Shown here piece after piece: positions 1 to 7,680 of a DNA stretch of 34,728 nucleotides. The DNA is from Clostridia bacterium. Lineage in GTDB: Bacteria; Bacillota; Clostridia; Oscillospirales; Acutalibacteraceae. The DNA is taken from NCBI GenBank assembly GCA_017938985.1, contig JAGBAK010000024.1:1-34728 (forward strand). The letters are read 5' to 3'. The translations under genes were made by a program, and so were the position numbers. Within the stretch, counting starts at the first letter, position 1. Every line of letters starts with the position of its first letter. The notes under the pieces are model-generated. The model was not told the DNA's origin and made no database searches. It saw nothing but the letters and a program-made list of their open reading frames with translations.

Positions 1-1179
1 ACCAAAACAAAAATGGGCAAATACCGCCCGTGGATTCTCATCGGCACGCTGCTCAACGCAGTTGTTCTTTGTATGCTTTTCAATGCACCCAATCTGCCTT
101 CGGATTCGGCAAAGCTTCTTGTTTATGCAGGTGTGCTCTACGTTTTCTGGGGTATGACAAACACCCTTGCCGACATTCCGTTCTGGTCAATGGTTCCTTC
201 CTTTGCAACAGAAGAAAAGGACAGAAACCTTGTTTCGACCATTGCAAGAGCTTTTTCAGGCATCGGTCAGGGCATTATTTCAATCTTCACCCCCATTGCC
301 GTTGCATATTTCGGCGGCGTTGCAGGCAGCAAGCTTGACGCAATGACGCCTGACGCACTGCGCACAGGCTTCGGTAAATGGTCGCTTGTGACCGCCGTCG
401 GTCTGCTTCTTTTTGCGCTTGTGTGCGTTGCTTCGACCAAAGAAAAAGCGGTTACCGCAAGCAGTGAAAAGTTTTCATTCAAAACAGCTTTAAGCATTAT
501 TAAGCAAAACGACCAGTTGCTTGTGTTTATGCTGTTTGCAATGATTTCAAACGCAGGCTTCTATATGACCTCAGGCATCAGCGGCTATTATTTCAAATCG
601 GTTCTCGGCGATATCACTCTGCAGTCAAAATTCAACCTTATGGGTACAGTCGGTTCGGTGCTTGCAATTCTTGTTGTTCCCGTTTGCTCAAAGTTTATGA
701 ACAACCGTTCAATCTATAAGCTTTCGCTTTCAATGGCGGCTGCAGGTTACATAGGTATGGCGATTATGGGTTATTGTGTCAAGGGTAACGTTACCGCTCT
801 CGGTCTGTTCTATATTCTCACGTCTCTCGGCACAGGCAGTATGTTTGTTAACCAGACAGTTATGCTTGCCGACGTTGTTGACTACGGCGAATATAAGCTC
901 GGTCAGCGCAATCAGGCGCTCACCTTCTCGATGAAAGGCTTCCTGCAGAAAATGGCTTACACCATGCAGGCAATCATCATGTATGCAACGTTCAGCGTAA
1001 CGGGTTATGACGGTCTGGCAAACGTTCATACGGAAACGGCAAAGAACGCTATTTCGTTCCTGATGTTCATCGTACCGCCCGTAATGATTATTGTTTCGCT
1101 TATCATCTTCTCAAAGAAATACAAGATTTACGGCGACTTCAAGCAGGAAGTTCTGAAAGCCGTAAGCGAAAAGAAATAA
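1..1179 (+). CDS. GPH-family sugar:cation symporter, 5'-truncated by the window edge
   Basis: Secondary transporter of the glycoside-pentoside-hexuronide (MelB-like) family, major facilitator fold, probably importing a sugar or glycoside with Na+ or H+. The frame is open from base 1 and reads T-K-T-K-M-G-K-Y-R-P-W, which matches the conserved cytoplasmic loop between helices 2 and 3 of this family. The ATG at 13 is therefore internal and the true start lies upstream of the window. About 392 residues are visible, against a family length near 450-480. Roughly ten hydrophobic segments can be seen, and the C-terminus is short and basic, as is usual. A bidirectional hairpin terminator follows directly. 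Family assignment is secure; the substrate cannot be read from sequence. Confidence 0.88.
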   Translation, partial: TKTKMGKYRPWILIGTLLNAVVLCMLFNAPNLPSDSAKLLVYAGVLYVFWGMTNTLADIPFWSMVPSFATEEKDRNLVSTIARAFSGIGQGIISIFTPIAVAYFGGVAGSKLDAMTPDALRTGFGKWSLVTAVGLLLFALVCVASTKEKAVTASSEKFSFKTALSIIKQNDQLLVFMLFAMISNAGFYMTSGISGYYFKSVLGDITLQSKFNLMGTVGSVLAILVVPVCSKFMNNRSIYKLSLSMAAAGYIGMAIMGYCVKGNVTALGLFYILTSLGTGSMFVNQTVMLADVVDYGEYKLGQRNQALTFSMKGFLQKMAYTMQAIIMYATFSVTGYDGLANVHTETAKNAISFLMFIVPPVMIIVSLIIFSKKYKIYGDFKQEVLKAVSEKK

Positions 1180-1185
1180 AAGCAA

Positions 1186-1225
1186 CAGGCTTGCAAGTGT
1201 AAAACCTGCAAGCCTGAATTTTTTT
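1186..1225. terminator. Bidirectional intrinsic terminator
   Basis: A perfect 10-bp stem CAGGCTTGCA (1186-1195) pairs with TGCAAGCCTG (1207-1216) across an 11-base loop. A run of seven T follows on the plus strand (1219-1225). The minus side has TTGCTTTTATTT after the stem, so the convergent symporter and permease genes can share it. Confidence 0.85.
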
Positions 1226-2330
1226 ATCTTATTATAAGCCACAAACCGATGTTTGCTGCTAAAAATATGAGGTTAACCGCCGTAAAAACAAGTATGTATC
1301 TGCCTGATTTAACGTTTTCTTTAACGGCAAGCTTGAACGAAATGAGGCTTGCCATTGACGCAATAAGCGTACCCAGACTGCCGAGGTTTACGCCGACAAG
1401 CAGAGCCTTTGCGTTATCCGTAAAGCCCGAAAGCAGGAGTGCCGCAGGTACGTTTGAGAAAACCTGACTTGCCGCAATGCCTGCAAGCACCTCGTTGCCC
1501 ACCACAATCTTTTTGAGAAAATTGCTGACGGGAGCAACGTTGCCGAGATTGCCGATAAAAACAAACAAAAATACAAACGTCAGCAACAGGCTGTAATCAA
1601 CATTCAGAAGGGTTTTTCTGTCAAAAGCAAGCACCGCCGCTATTGTGACGGCAAGCGTAACGGGATACGGAATAACCTTAAAAACCGTCAGAAGCGAAAC
1701 AGCAAACAAGATTGCGTAAACAGAAATCTTCACTGCCGGAATTTCGGTTTTCTGTGATTGTGCTGTGTTTTCTGTCTTTTCGTTTCCTGCAAACATTGCA
1801 AAAAGCACAACAAGCACAAGCGACAAAACCGTATAAGGCAAAACTGCCCTGACAAAATCGCTCATTCCCATTTCAAACGCAGAAAACAGATAGAGATTCT
1901 GCGGATTTCCGATTGGTGTGAGCATACTGCCGAGGTTTGCGGCAACCGTTTCGAGCACAACAATCGGAATCAGCTTTTCTTTTTTGCCCGAAAGGTGAAG
2001 CGCTTCCACCGTAAACGGAACAAAGGTTATCAGCGCCACGTCGTTTGTTATAAGCATTGCCGAAAAAAAGCAAAGCAAACTTAAAACAAGCGTCAGCGCT
2101 CTCACCGAGCCGACACCCTTGAGCAATTTTTCTGCAAAAATGCGAAAAACTCCAAGTCTGCCGAGTCCTGCCATAACTGCCATCAGGCAAAAAAGCAGCG
2201 CGAGGGTACGAAAGTCGATATATCCCAGATATTCTGTGCTTGGTTTAAACACAAAAGCAGAACCGACTGCAAGTAAAAACGATATTATCAGCACGGGTTC
2301 TTTTTTGATAAATATTTTAATGTTTTCCAT
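1224..2330 (-). CDS. SLC13/ArsB-like anion permease (CitMHS-type)
   Basis: Integral membrane transporter with about ten hydrophobic segments, resembling the ion-transporter superfamily that includes ArsB, NhaD and citrate/dicarboxylate permeases. Seen in the sequence: an N-terminal half with the TNDVALITFVPF motif, and NLGSMLTPIGNPQN shortly after, which is the substrate/cation-binding hairpin typical of this superfamily. A second half holds NVPAALLLSGF and NLGSLGTLIASMASLISF, the pseudo-repeat counterpart. I start at the ATG at 2330 (368 aa). A TTG at 2357 would add nine residues, but it lies inside the terminator hairpin of the upstream gene and has no ribosome binding site. Neither start has a strong Shine-Dalgarno. 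The substrate (citrate, arsenite, Na+/H+ or other) is not determinable. Confidence 0.82.
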   Translation of the reverse strand: MENIKIFIKKEPVLIISFLLAVGSAFVFKPSTEYLGYIDFRTLALLFCLMAVMAGLGRLGVFRIFAEKLLKGVGSVRALTLVLSLLCFFSAMLITNDVALITFVPFTVEALHLSGKKEKLIPIVVLETVAANLGSMLTPIGNPQNLYLFSAFEMGMSDFVRAVLPYTVLSLVLVVLFAMFAGNEKTENTAQSQKTEIPAVKISVYAILFAVSLLTVFKVIPYPVTLAVTIAAVLAFDRKTLLNVDYSLLLTFVFLFVFIGNLGNVAPVSNFLKKIVVGNEVLAGIAASQVFSNVPAALLLSGFTDNAKALLVGVNLGSLGTLIASMASLISFKLAVKENVKSGRYILVFTAVNLIFLAANIGLWLIIR

Positions 2331-2347
2331 AGCTTTATACACTGTCC

Positions 2348-2382
2348 CGAAAATCAAAGGGGCATACCGAGGTACGCCCCTT
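2348..2382 (-). terminator. Intrinsic terminator of the beta-propeller lipoprotein gene
   Basis: On the minus strand, just after the lipoprotein stop, an AAGGGGC/GCCCCTT stem (2357-2382) with a further 4-bp TACC/GGTA segment past one mismatch is followed by TTTGATTTT. It sits directly upstream of the permease start, so the permease may depend on read-through. Confidence 0.65.
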
Positions 2383-2403
2383 AATATTTATTCTGTTGTT
2401 TTA

Positions 2404-4386
2404 TCAGTTGGTCTGAAGATTATACTGATAAACCAGAGCTGCGCCCTTGCCGTCGGCACCCTTTACGCTTGCATCGGCAAAGCTGCCGTCGCCCGAATTC
2501 GTATATCCGCAGATATAAACTGTTTTGCCGTTTGAGCAAATGCCTCTTGCCGTGTCGGCTGCACTGCCGCCGAATGACGAAACCGTCTGAAGGTCACCGT
2601 AAGCGCTGATGACATATACGAACGAATCAGTCTCACCGCTATTCTTGAGAGCGAAATCTCTGTTGGTTGAATTTGTGTAACCCGAAAGAGCAAATCCGCC
2701 GGGAACAGCCGCGATATCCGTTACGTAGTCATTCTGGAAGCCTATAAGGGGTTTCATCCACTTCTTTTTGCCGTCTGCGCCAACCTTGATGATCATACCG
2801 TCAAACGTACCCTGGTTGCCGCCGTTGTAGATTTCGGCAAACGTACCTGCGTTTCTGCCGTCAGAACCCGAAGCATACTGACCTGCGATAACGCATCCGT
2901 CGCTTGTTGCAATAACAGCATAAAGCTGAGTTCTTCCTGCACCGTGGTAGCACTGCTTCCACTGAATATTGCCGTCTTTGTTGAGTTTCATAAGAACGGT
3001 GGTTTCAAGACCCTTCTTTGTGCCTGTGATTTCAGCAAATTCGCCGTCGTTTGCAACTGTTTCGATTGTTGCGTAAATATCGCCATTTGAAGCAACCGCA
3101 ATGTTTTTGGTTGCTGAATGAAGAGATGATGAAAGAGCGTTTGTCCACTTTATGTTACCGTTTGCATCAAGCTTCATAACAAAAGCCTTGTATTTCTGTG
3201 TGCCGAGGCCGGAGAAATCGCCGTCAGATGCGCCGCCCTTACCGCCGATAACAAAACCGCCGTCCGAAGTAGGAGCGATACCGTAAATCATATCAGAACC
3301 GCTGCCGCCAACCATCTTGGTGAATTTCTTTGTGCCGTCTGCAGAATACTTGATGATAAGACCTTCGATTGAGCCCTTGCTCTTATAAGTTGCATCTGTT
3401 ACGCCGTCAACCTCTGTGCCGCCTGTGTAGCCGACGGCAACAATGCTTCCGTCCTTGAGGACTGCAACGTTTTCAAGCTGGCAGAGTTTATCCGAATTGA
3501 TGGTATCCTTCCAGACAACGTTACCCTTGCTGTCATACTTGACAACGATTGCAGCGAAGCCGTTTGACTTGCCGTCACCACCAACAGAAAGCTTTGCACC
3601 AACCGCAACAACGCCGCCGTCTGAAGTGGTTGCGTTGTTTGTGAAAGTATGGTGAGCGCTGTCACCAAACGTTTCAAGCCAGCCTGCCTTTGCAAGCTGA
3701 GTTTTGGGAAGAGTTGTGCCCATGGAAGCAATGTCACCGACTGTGGGCGGATTATATGAAGGAATTTCAACTCTGATTGTTGTTTTGTAGCCGCTATCGT
3801 CGTGATTGGGAGCCTGTGTAACAGGCTGTGTTACAACCTTTGTTGCAGGAACTCTTGAAACAATTTCAACCGCACCGTTATCCTTGGTAACAAGCTGAAC
3901 GTTGTTTGATGCCGCTATCTGTGAAAGTCTTGTAATTTCTTCGGGAGTAAGGTTTGAGGGGTCTTTAATGCTTGCCTGGTTAAATATATCGCTCACAAGA
4001 GCCGAGGGAGCCTGCTCATCCTTTGACTCATAAATGTTGAGCTTACCGTTTTCTTCTTCAACTATGTAACCCTTATCTGTTGCAATATCCTTGAGGGTTT
4101 CTTTCTGGTTTTCGTCAAGCTGTTCAAGCTTTTCCTGAAGAGCCGCCGAGCTTTCGCCCTTGAGGTCTTCGCCAAGAACTTCTTCAAGAATCTCAGCAAG
4201 TTCAACGTCGGCAATCATTACCTTTGAGTATGACGGCTCAGGCGGAACCTCGTGAACAATTGAGCCGGCAGGCGTTGCTGTCTCCGTTTCTTTTTCGCCG
4301 TCCTTTGTATCGCAGGCAACAAATACCGATACAATAAGAACAACGCACATCAATATAGATAAAAATGCATTATGTTTGTTTTTCAT
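2404..4386 (-). CDS. Secreted beta-propeller lipoprotein
   Basis: A 660-residue exported lipoprotein of unknown role. Residues 1-24 form a signal peptide with lipobox-like V-F-V-A before Cys25, which should be lipidated and tether the protein outside the membrane. Residues about 26-220 are acidic and helical with a short Thr/Pro/Gln linker (VTQPVTQAP). From about 230 to the end I count seven repeats of the pattern W-x(n)-A-x-x-SDGG-x-x-VxG-Y followed by GNxxW, consistent with a seven-bladed propeller. The start is well fixed by GGGGAGGA upstream. It has its own promoter (4430-4457) and terminator. The C-terminal half resembles the delta-60/SBBP-like repeat propellers of Gram-positive cell-surface proteins; binding partner unknown. 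Confidence 0.75.
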   Translation of the reverse strand: MKNKHNAFLSILMCVVLIVSVFVACDTKDGEKETETATPAGSIVHEVPPEPSYSKVMIADVELAEILEEVLGEDLKGESSAALQEKLEQLDENQKETLKDIATDKGYIVEEENGKLNIYESKDEQAPSALVSDIFNQASIKDPSNLTPEEITRLSQIAASNNVQLVTKDNGAVEIVSRVPATKVVTQPVTQAPNHDDSGYKTTIRVEIPSYNPPTVGDIASMGTTLPKTQLAKAGWLETFGDSAHHTFTNNATTSDGGVVAVGAKLSVGGDGKSNGFAAIVVKYDSKGNVVWKDTINSDKLCQLENVAVLKDGSIVAVGYTGGTEVDGVTDATYKSKGSIEGLIIKYSADGTKKFTKMVGGSGSDMIYGIAPTSDGGFVIGGKGGASDGDFSGLGTQKYKAFVMKLDANGNIKWTNALSSSLHSATKNIAVASNGDIYATIETVANDGEFAEITGTKKGLETTVLMKLNKDGNIQWKQCYHGAGRTQLYAVIATSDGCVIAGQYASGSDGRNAGTFAEIYNGGNQGTFDGMIIKVGADGKKKWMKPLIGFQNDYVTDIAAVPGGFALSGYTNSTNRDFALKNSGETDSFVYVISAYGDLQTVSSFGGSAADTARGICSNGKTVYICGYTNSGDGSFADASVKGADGKGAALVYQYNLQTN

Positions 4387-4429
4387 TAGGAATCCTCCCC
4401 TGATAAAGTTGAGCGTACACTCGTTGATG

Positions 4430-4457
4430 ATAATATGCTAACATAAAAAAAGTTCAA
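4430..4457 (-). promoter_or_regulatory. Sigma-A promoter of the lipoprotein gene
   Basis: On the minus strand TTGAAC (4457-4452), a 16-base spacer and TATTAT (4435-4430) lie about 45 bases upstream of the ATG. Confidence 0.6.
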
Positions 4458-4570
4458 AATCAACCGTTTTTAAGTTTATATTTAAAAATTCATATTTGAT
4501 TAAAAGTTTGTATTTATTTTTACTCAATTTTGATATATAATCAAAGCAGAAACAAAACAGGGGTGTAAAT

Positions 4571-5209
4571 ATGACAAAAAAAGAAAAAGCCCTGCTTGCA
4601 GTGCAGGTGCTCAAAGAAAAATATCCTGACAGCCTTTGTTCTCTCAATGCCGAAAATCCGCTTCAGCTTATCATTGCAACCCGTCTTTCGGCTCAGTGCA
4701 CTGATGCAAGAGTAAACCTTGTAACGCCCGAACTTTTTGCAAAATACAAAACGGTTGAGGATTTTGCAAATGCGGACGTTGCCGACGTTGAAAAAATCGT
4801 TCACTCCTGCGGATTCTTCAGAGCCAAAGCAAGAGACATCGTGGGTATGTGCCAAAAAATGATAAGCGATTTCGGCGGCGAAGTGCCTTCAACCATTGAA
4901 GAGCTGACCTCGTTACCAGGCGTTGGCAGAAAAACAGCCAACCTCATAATGGGCGACGTTTACGGCAAACCTGCCGTTGTGGCAGATACGCACCTGATAA
5001 GAATTTCCAACCTTCTCGGTCTGGTTGCAACCAAAGACCCTTTCAAGGTCGAAATGCAGCTGCGTGAGATTCTTCCCCCCGAAGAAAGCAACGATTTTTG
5101 CCACCGCTGCGTTCTTCACGGCAGAGATACCTGTGTTTCGGGCAGACCAAAGTGCGCCGAATGCGGAATGAACTCATTCTGCTCTCACGCTCTGTCAGAT
5201 AAAGGTTGA
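4571..5209 (+). CDS. nth: Endonuclease III (DNA glycosylase/AP lyase)
   Basis: Bifunctional base-excision repair enzyme that removes oxidised pyrimidines and cuts the abasic site. At 212 residues it is the usual length. Visible motifs: the LSAQCTD helix (39-45), the helix-hairpin-helix LPGVGRKTAN (115-124) with catalytic Lys121, the VADTH segment with catalytic Asp139, and a C-terminal 4Fe-4S cluster with Cys188, Cys195, Cys198 and Cys204 in C-x6-C-x2-C-x5-C spacing. All key residues are present. The ATG is preceded by AGGGGTG. Its 3' end overlaps the oppositely oriented small gene by 15 bases. A second glycosylase (5854-6675) lies 640 bases downstream, so the two form a local DNA-repair group. 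Confidence 0.96.
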   Translation: MTKKEKALLAVQVLKEKYPDSLCSLNAENPLQLIIATRLSAQCTDARVNLVTPELFAKYKTVEDFANADVADVEKIVHSCGFFRAKARDIVGMCQKMISDFGGEVPSTIEELTSLPGVGRKTANLIMGDVYGKPAVVADTHLIRISNLLGLVATKDPFKVEMQLREILPPEESNDFCHRCVLHGRDTCVSGRPKCAECGMNSFCSHALSDKG

Positions 5210-5467
5210 CACAATAAAAATTCCGCCGCTTATTGCCGCACCGACAAAAGCCGCGGCTCCCATATTGAGCGCCAGGCGGAGCCTGCTTTTTCTGAGCCTT
5301 GTTGCAGGAGGCATACCTGCGCTCTGAGCAATCTCCGTTGCTCTTTCTTTCAAGTCGCCCTCGCTGACGGCAGAAAATTCGGGTTTTATAAAAAACAATA
5401 CCCTCTCAAAATATTCACATTGTGTTTCGGTTATTTCCACAACCTGTCTGTTTACCCCTTTAATCAA
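5195..5467 (-). CDS. Small conserved-looking protein with C-terminal membrane anchor
   Basis: Unrecognised 90-residue protein. The N-terminus (IKGVNRQVVEI) is beta-like and amphipathic, residues 35-60 are polar, and residues about 68-88 form one hydrophobic helix ending in FIVSTFI, so it is probably a tail-anchored membrane protein. The start is TTG at 5467, supported by AGGGGAG about 11 bases upstream and by the lack of a better in-frame start. It overlaps the 3' end of nth tail to tail by 15 bases. From memory, short proteins beginning MI(K/R)GVN are conserved in related Clostridia, but I cannot verify that here. No enzymatic motif. Confidence 0.55.
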   Translation of the reverse strand: MIKGVNRQVVEITETQCEYFERVLFFIKPEFSAVSEGDLKERATEIAQSAGMPPATRLRKSRLRLALNMGAAAFVGAAISGGIFIVSTFI

Positions 5468-5628
5468 AAAATATACTCTCCCCTCACGTTTCGGTAACCG
5501 CTTTTTGCTCTCGCTCTGTTATTTTGGGCTTTATTCAGGTCTTTTATACCATCAGAAGCAAACGGTTTTTTGCTGTTTTTCTTTGTTTTTTGCACAAAAT
5601 TGTGTAAACTGTTTTATACGTTTCGTAT

Positions 5629-5726
5629 AATCCACGTTTTCCACCAAAAATGTGGAAAACCGTGTGGAAAAGGTGGATAACCAACGGGTAAAACCCTGTT
5701 TTATCAACAAAAACAAAAGTGGAAAA
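5629..5726. other. Cluster of DnaA-box-like 9-mers (possible DnaA-binding region)
   Basis: The gap from 5468 to 5853 contains no convincing gene. Within 98 bases it holds two perfect TTTTCCACA boxes (minus strand, 5651-5659 and 5663-5671) and four near-boxes with one mismatch to TTWTNCACA: TTTTCCACC (+, 5637-5645), TTATCCACC (-, 5672-5680), TTATCAACA (+, 5701-5709) and TTTTCCACT (-, 5718-5726). Three are nearly contiguous on the same strand. AT-rich DNA flanks the cluster on both sides. This is the box density expected of an origin or a DnaA-titration site, but no dnaA, dnaN, rpmH or recF gene is nearby. Confidence 0.55.
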
Positions 5727-5853
5727 CTTTTATTTTTCTGTTTTAGCATATACATACGGTTGTACAATCTTTACAAAAAGGCGAAAAATGTCATAAAATT
5801 TTAGTCAATTCGGGAAAAAAGTTTGAATAATATTACAAATTGGAGAATTTTTG

Positions 5854-6675
5854 ATGAGCATTGATTACATAAAAAAATCTGACTGCGTAACAATTGAACG
5901 CAACTGCTTTGACGCTGCCCTGAGCGTTGATTGCGGACAGTCCTTCCGCTGGAAAAAGACGGGCGAAAACGAAATCAGCGGTATTGCATCCGGCAAAATG
6001 CTGACGTTTTTTCAGACGCCCGAAACCGTTACCTTCCGATGTGTTGATGACGGCGATTTTGAAAAAATCTGGGTTCCGTATTTTGACCTTGAGCGTGATT
6101 ACGGCGTGCTTTGCGAACGTTTCAGATGTGACCCTTATCTCAAGAAGGCTGTTGACGAGTGCAGCGGAATAAGAATTCTCAGACAAGACCCGTGGGAAGC
6201 TGTTTGCTCCTTTATTATTTCACAAAACAACAATATTCCGAGAATAAAAGGTATTGTTGAGCGTTTGTGCGCAACTCTCGGCGAGCCGCTCGGCGACGGC
6301 AACTTCGCTTTTCCCTCTGCAGAAAAAATTGCCGCAGCAGGCATCGATGCACTTGCCCCGCTCCGTGCAGGCTTCAGGGCAAAATACATCATTGATGCCG
6401 CCGAAAAGGTTGCCTCGGGTGAGATAGACTTTCAGAAGATTTACAATTCTCCGCTCGATGAAGGCAGGGACGAACTTATAAAAATCAAAGGTGTTGGTGA
6501 AAAGGTAGCGCAATGCTCTCTTCTCTACGGCTTCGGAAAGGTTGACGCTTTTCCTGTTGACGTTTGGGTCAAGCGCATTATGGCAGAGCTTTATCCCGAC
6601 GGTCTGCCCGAATGCACAAACGGCGTAAGAGGAATTGCCCAGCAGTATCTTTTTCATTGGTACAGAACAAAATAA
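5854..6675 (+). CDS. OGG1-like 8-oxoguanine DNA glycosylase/AP lyase
   Basis: HhH-GPD superfamily base-excision enzyme with an N-terminal OGG_N-type domain, removing 8-oxoguanine. I use the ATG at 5854 (273 aa); the TTG at 5851 is three bases before it, and GGAGAA at 5842-5847 fits the ATG. Evidence: SFRW in the N-terminal domain, the ISQNNNIPRI segment (122-131) corresponding to the SSNNNI lesion-recognition helix of OGG1, the hairpin IKGVGEKVAQC (211-221) with catalytic Lys217, and FPVDVWVKR with catalytic Asp236. There is no FeS motif, which separates it from endonuclease III. It lies just downstream of the DnaA-box cluster. A strong terminator follows. Confidence 0.9.
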   Translation: MSIDYIKKSDCVTIERNCFDAALSVDCGQSFRWKKTGENEISGIASGKMLTFFQTPETVTFRCVDDGDFEKIWVPYFDLERDYGVLCERFRCDPYLKKAVDECSGIRILRQDPWEAVCSFIISQNNNIPRIKGIVERLCATLGEPLGDGNFAFPSAEKIAAAGIDALAPLRAGFRAKYIIDAAEKVASGEIDFQKIYNSPLDEGRDELIKIKGVGEKVAQCSLLYGFGKVDAFPVDVWVKRIMAELYPDGLPECTNGVRGIAQQYLFHWYRTK

Positions 6676-6680
6676 AAAGC

Positions 6681-6724
6681 AAAGACTTGCATCGGTGCAA
6701 ATGCCGTTGCAAGTCTTTTTTCAT
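6681..6724 (+). terminator. Intrinsic terminator after the OGG1-like gene
   Basis: Stem AAAGACTTGCA (6681-6691) pairs with TGCAAGTCTTT (6708-6718), 11 bp, 16-base loop, followed by a T run. Confidence 0.85.
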
Positions 6725-6810
6725 ATATCCTGAATTGTTTTACCTTTCCGATATAAATATCTGCGGTTGAATTGATTTTGTTTGTATATTTGATAAAATG
6801 ATATCGGGAA

Positions 6811-7500
6811 TCAGATACTCATAACAAAACTTTCAATAAGCTTTGCGGCGCTTGCCGCAGCCATGGGCAAAAATTCGCCGTAATCCATATGTGAACTGCC
6901 GTCAGCACAGTCCGATACCGCTCTCACAACGCCGAAAGGCACACCGTTTGTGTAGCAGACCTGTGCAATGCTTGCGCCTTCCATTTCGCAAACAACAGCA
7001 TTGAAATTGCTCTTAATAAAATCCTTCTTTGCGGCATCTGCAATAAACTGGTCACCCGATGCAATAACGCCTTTAAGCGCCTTGATTCCGTCCAGCTTTC
7101 CAACACAGGCAACAAGAGTATCCACAACCTTCTCATCGCAAGGAATGTTTACGACGTTGATGCCCGAAATAAAACCTAACGGGTCGCCGAGAGGTGACGT
7201 ATCCATATCGTGCTGCACAAGGCTTTCGGCAACGGCAATATCGCCGATAGCGAGCTTTTCGCTCAGGCTGCCGCCAACACCCGTGTTGATAATTCTTTCA
7301 GGCGCAAACTTAAGAATCATAGCCTGTGCGCACATAGCCGCAGCAACTTTGCCTATGCCGCAAACGGCGGTAACAACCTCTTTGCCGTGAAGAGTGCCTG
7401 TGATATATTCAACACCGCCCACAACCTCACTGCGCTTGTTTTCCATAAGCGATCTTATGGTTTCAACCTCTATTCTCATTGCTCCGATAATACCTGTCAT
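6811..7500 (-). CDS. mtnN: 5'-methylthioadenosine/S-adenosylhomocysteine nucleosidase
   Basis: Hydrolyses MTA and SAH to adenine and the thioribose or ribosyl-homocysteine, in methionine salvage and AI-2 precursor formation; cytosolic. At 229 residues it is family length. The start is ATG at 7500, with GGAGGTG upstream; a longer in-frame reading to 7542 adds 14 unlikely residues. Family residues are in place: IIGAM with Glu11 (E. coli Glu12 equivalent), the INTGVGGSL phosphate/ribose loop at 71-80, CEMEGASIA with Glu174, and VSDCADG with catalytic Asp197. It is monocistronic, with its own promoter at 7533-7561. Confidence 0.96.
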   Translation of the reverse strand: MTGIIGAMRIEVETIRSLMENKRSEVVGGVEYITGTLHGKEVVTAVCGIGKVAAAMCAQAMILKFAPERIINTGVGGSLSEKLAIGDIAVAESLVQHDMDTSPLGDPLGFISGINVVNIPCDEKVVDTLVACVGKLDGIKALKGVIASGDQFIADAAKKDFIKSNFNAVVCEMEGASIAQVCYTNGVPFGVVRAVSDCADGSSHMDYGEFLPMAAASAAKLIESFVMSI

Positions 7501-7532
7501 AAAAATACACCTCCGTGAAGCTTTGCCCGAAT

Positions 7533-7561
7533 ATTTTAACATATTTGCATTGAAATGGCAA
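7533..7561 (-). promoter_or_regulatory. Sigma-A promoter of mtnN
   Basis: Minus strand TTGCCA (7561-7556), 17-base spacer, TAAAAT (7538-7533), about 33 bases upstream of the mtnN ATG. Confidence 0.6.
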
Positions 7562-7618
7562 TAAGCATCTTCTTTGATGCATCAAGCGGTATTTTATTAT
7601 AAAATTGTGTAATAATTA

Positions 7619-7647
7619 TTGCCAATTAATTAATACTGTGCTATTAT
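7619..7647 (+). promoter_or_regulatory. Sigma-A promoter of the rmuC-GH3-phosphoesterase run
   Basis: TTGCCA (7619-7624), 17-base spacer and TATTAT (7642-7647), 33 bases upstream of the rmuC GTG. No other clear promoter is seen before the two following genes. Confidence 0.55.
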
Positions 7648-7680
7648 TAAAATATATACATTATAATGGAGTAATTTGAC

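Noticed and set aside
5552-5767. 71-codon minus-strand frame across the DnaA-box cluster
   Set aside because: No ribosome binding site, odd Lys/Phe-rich composition, and the frame is explained by the repeated box sequences.
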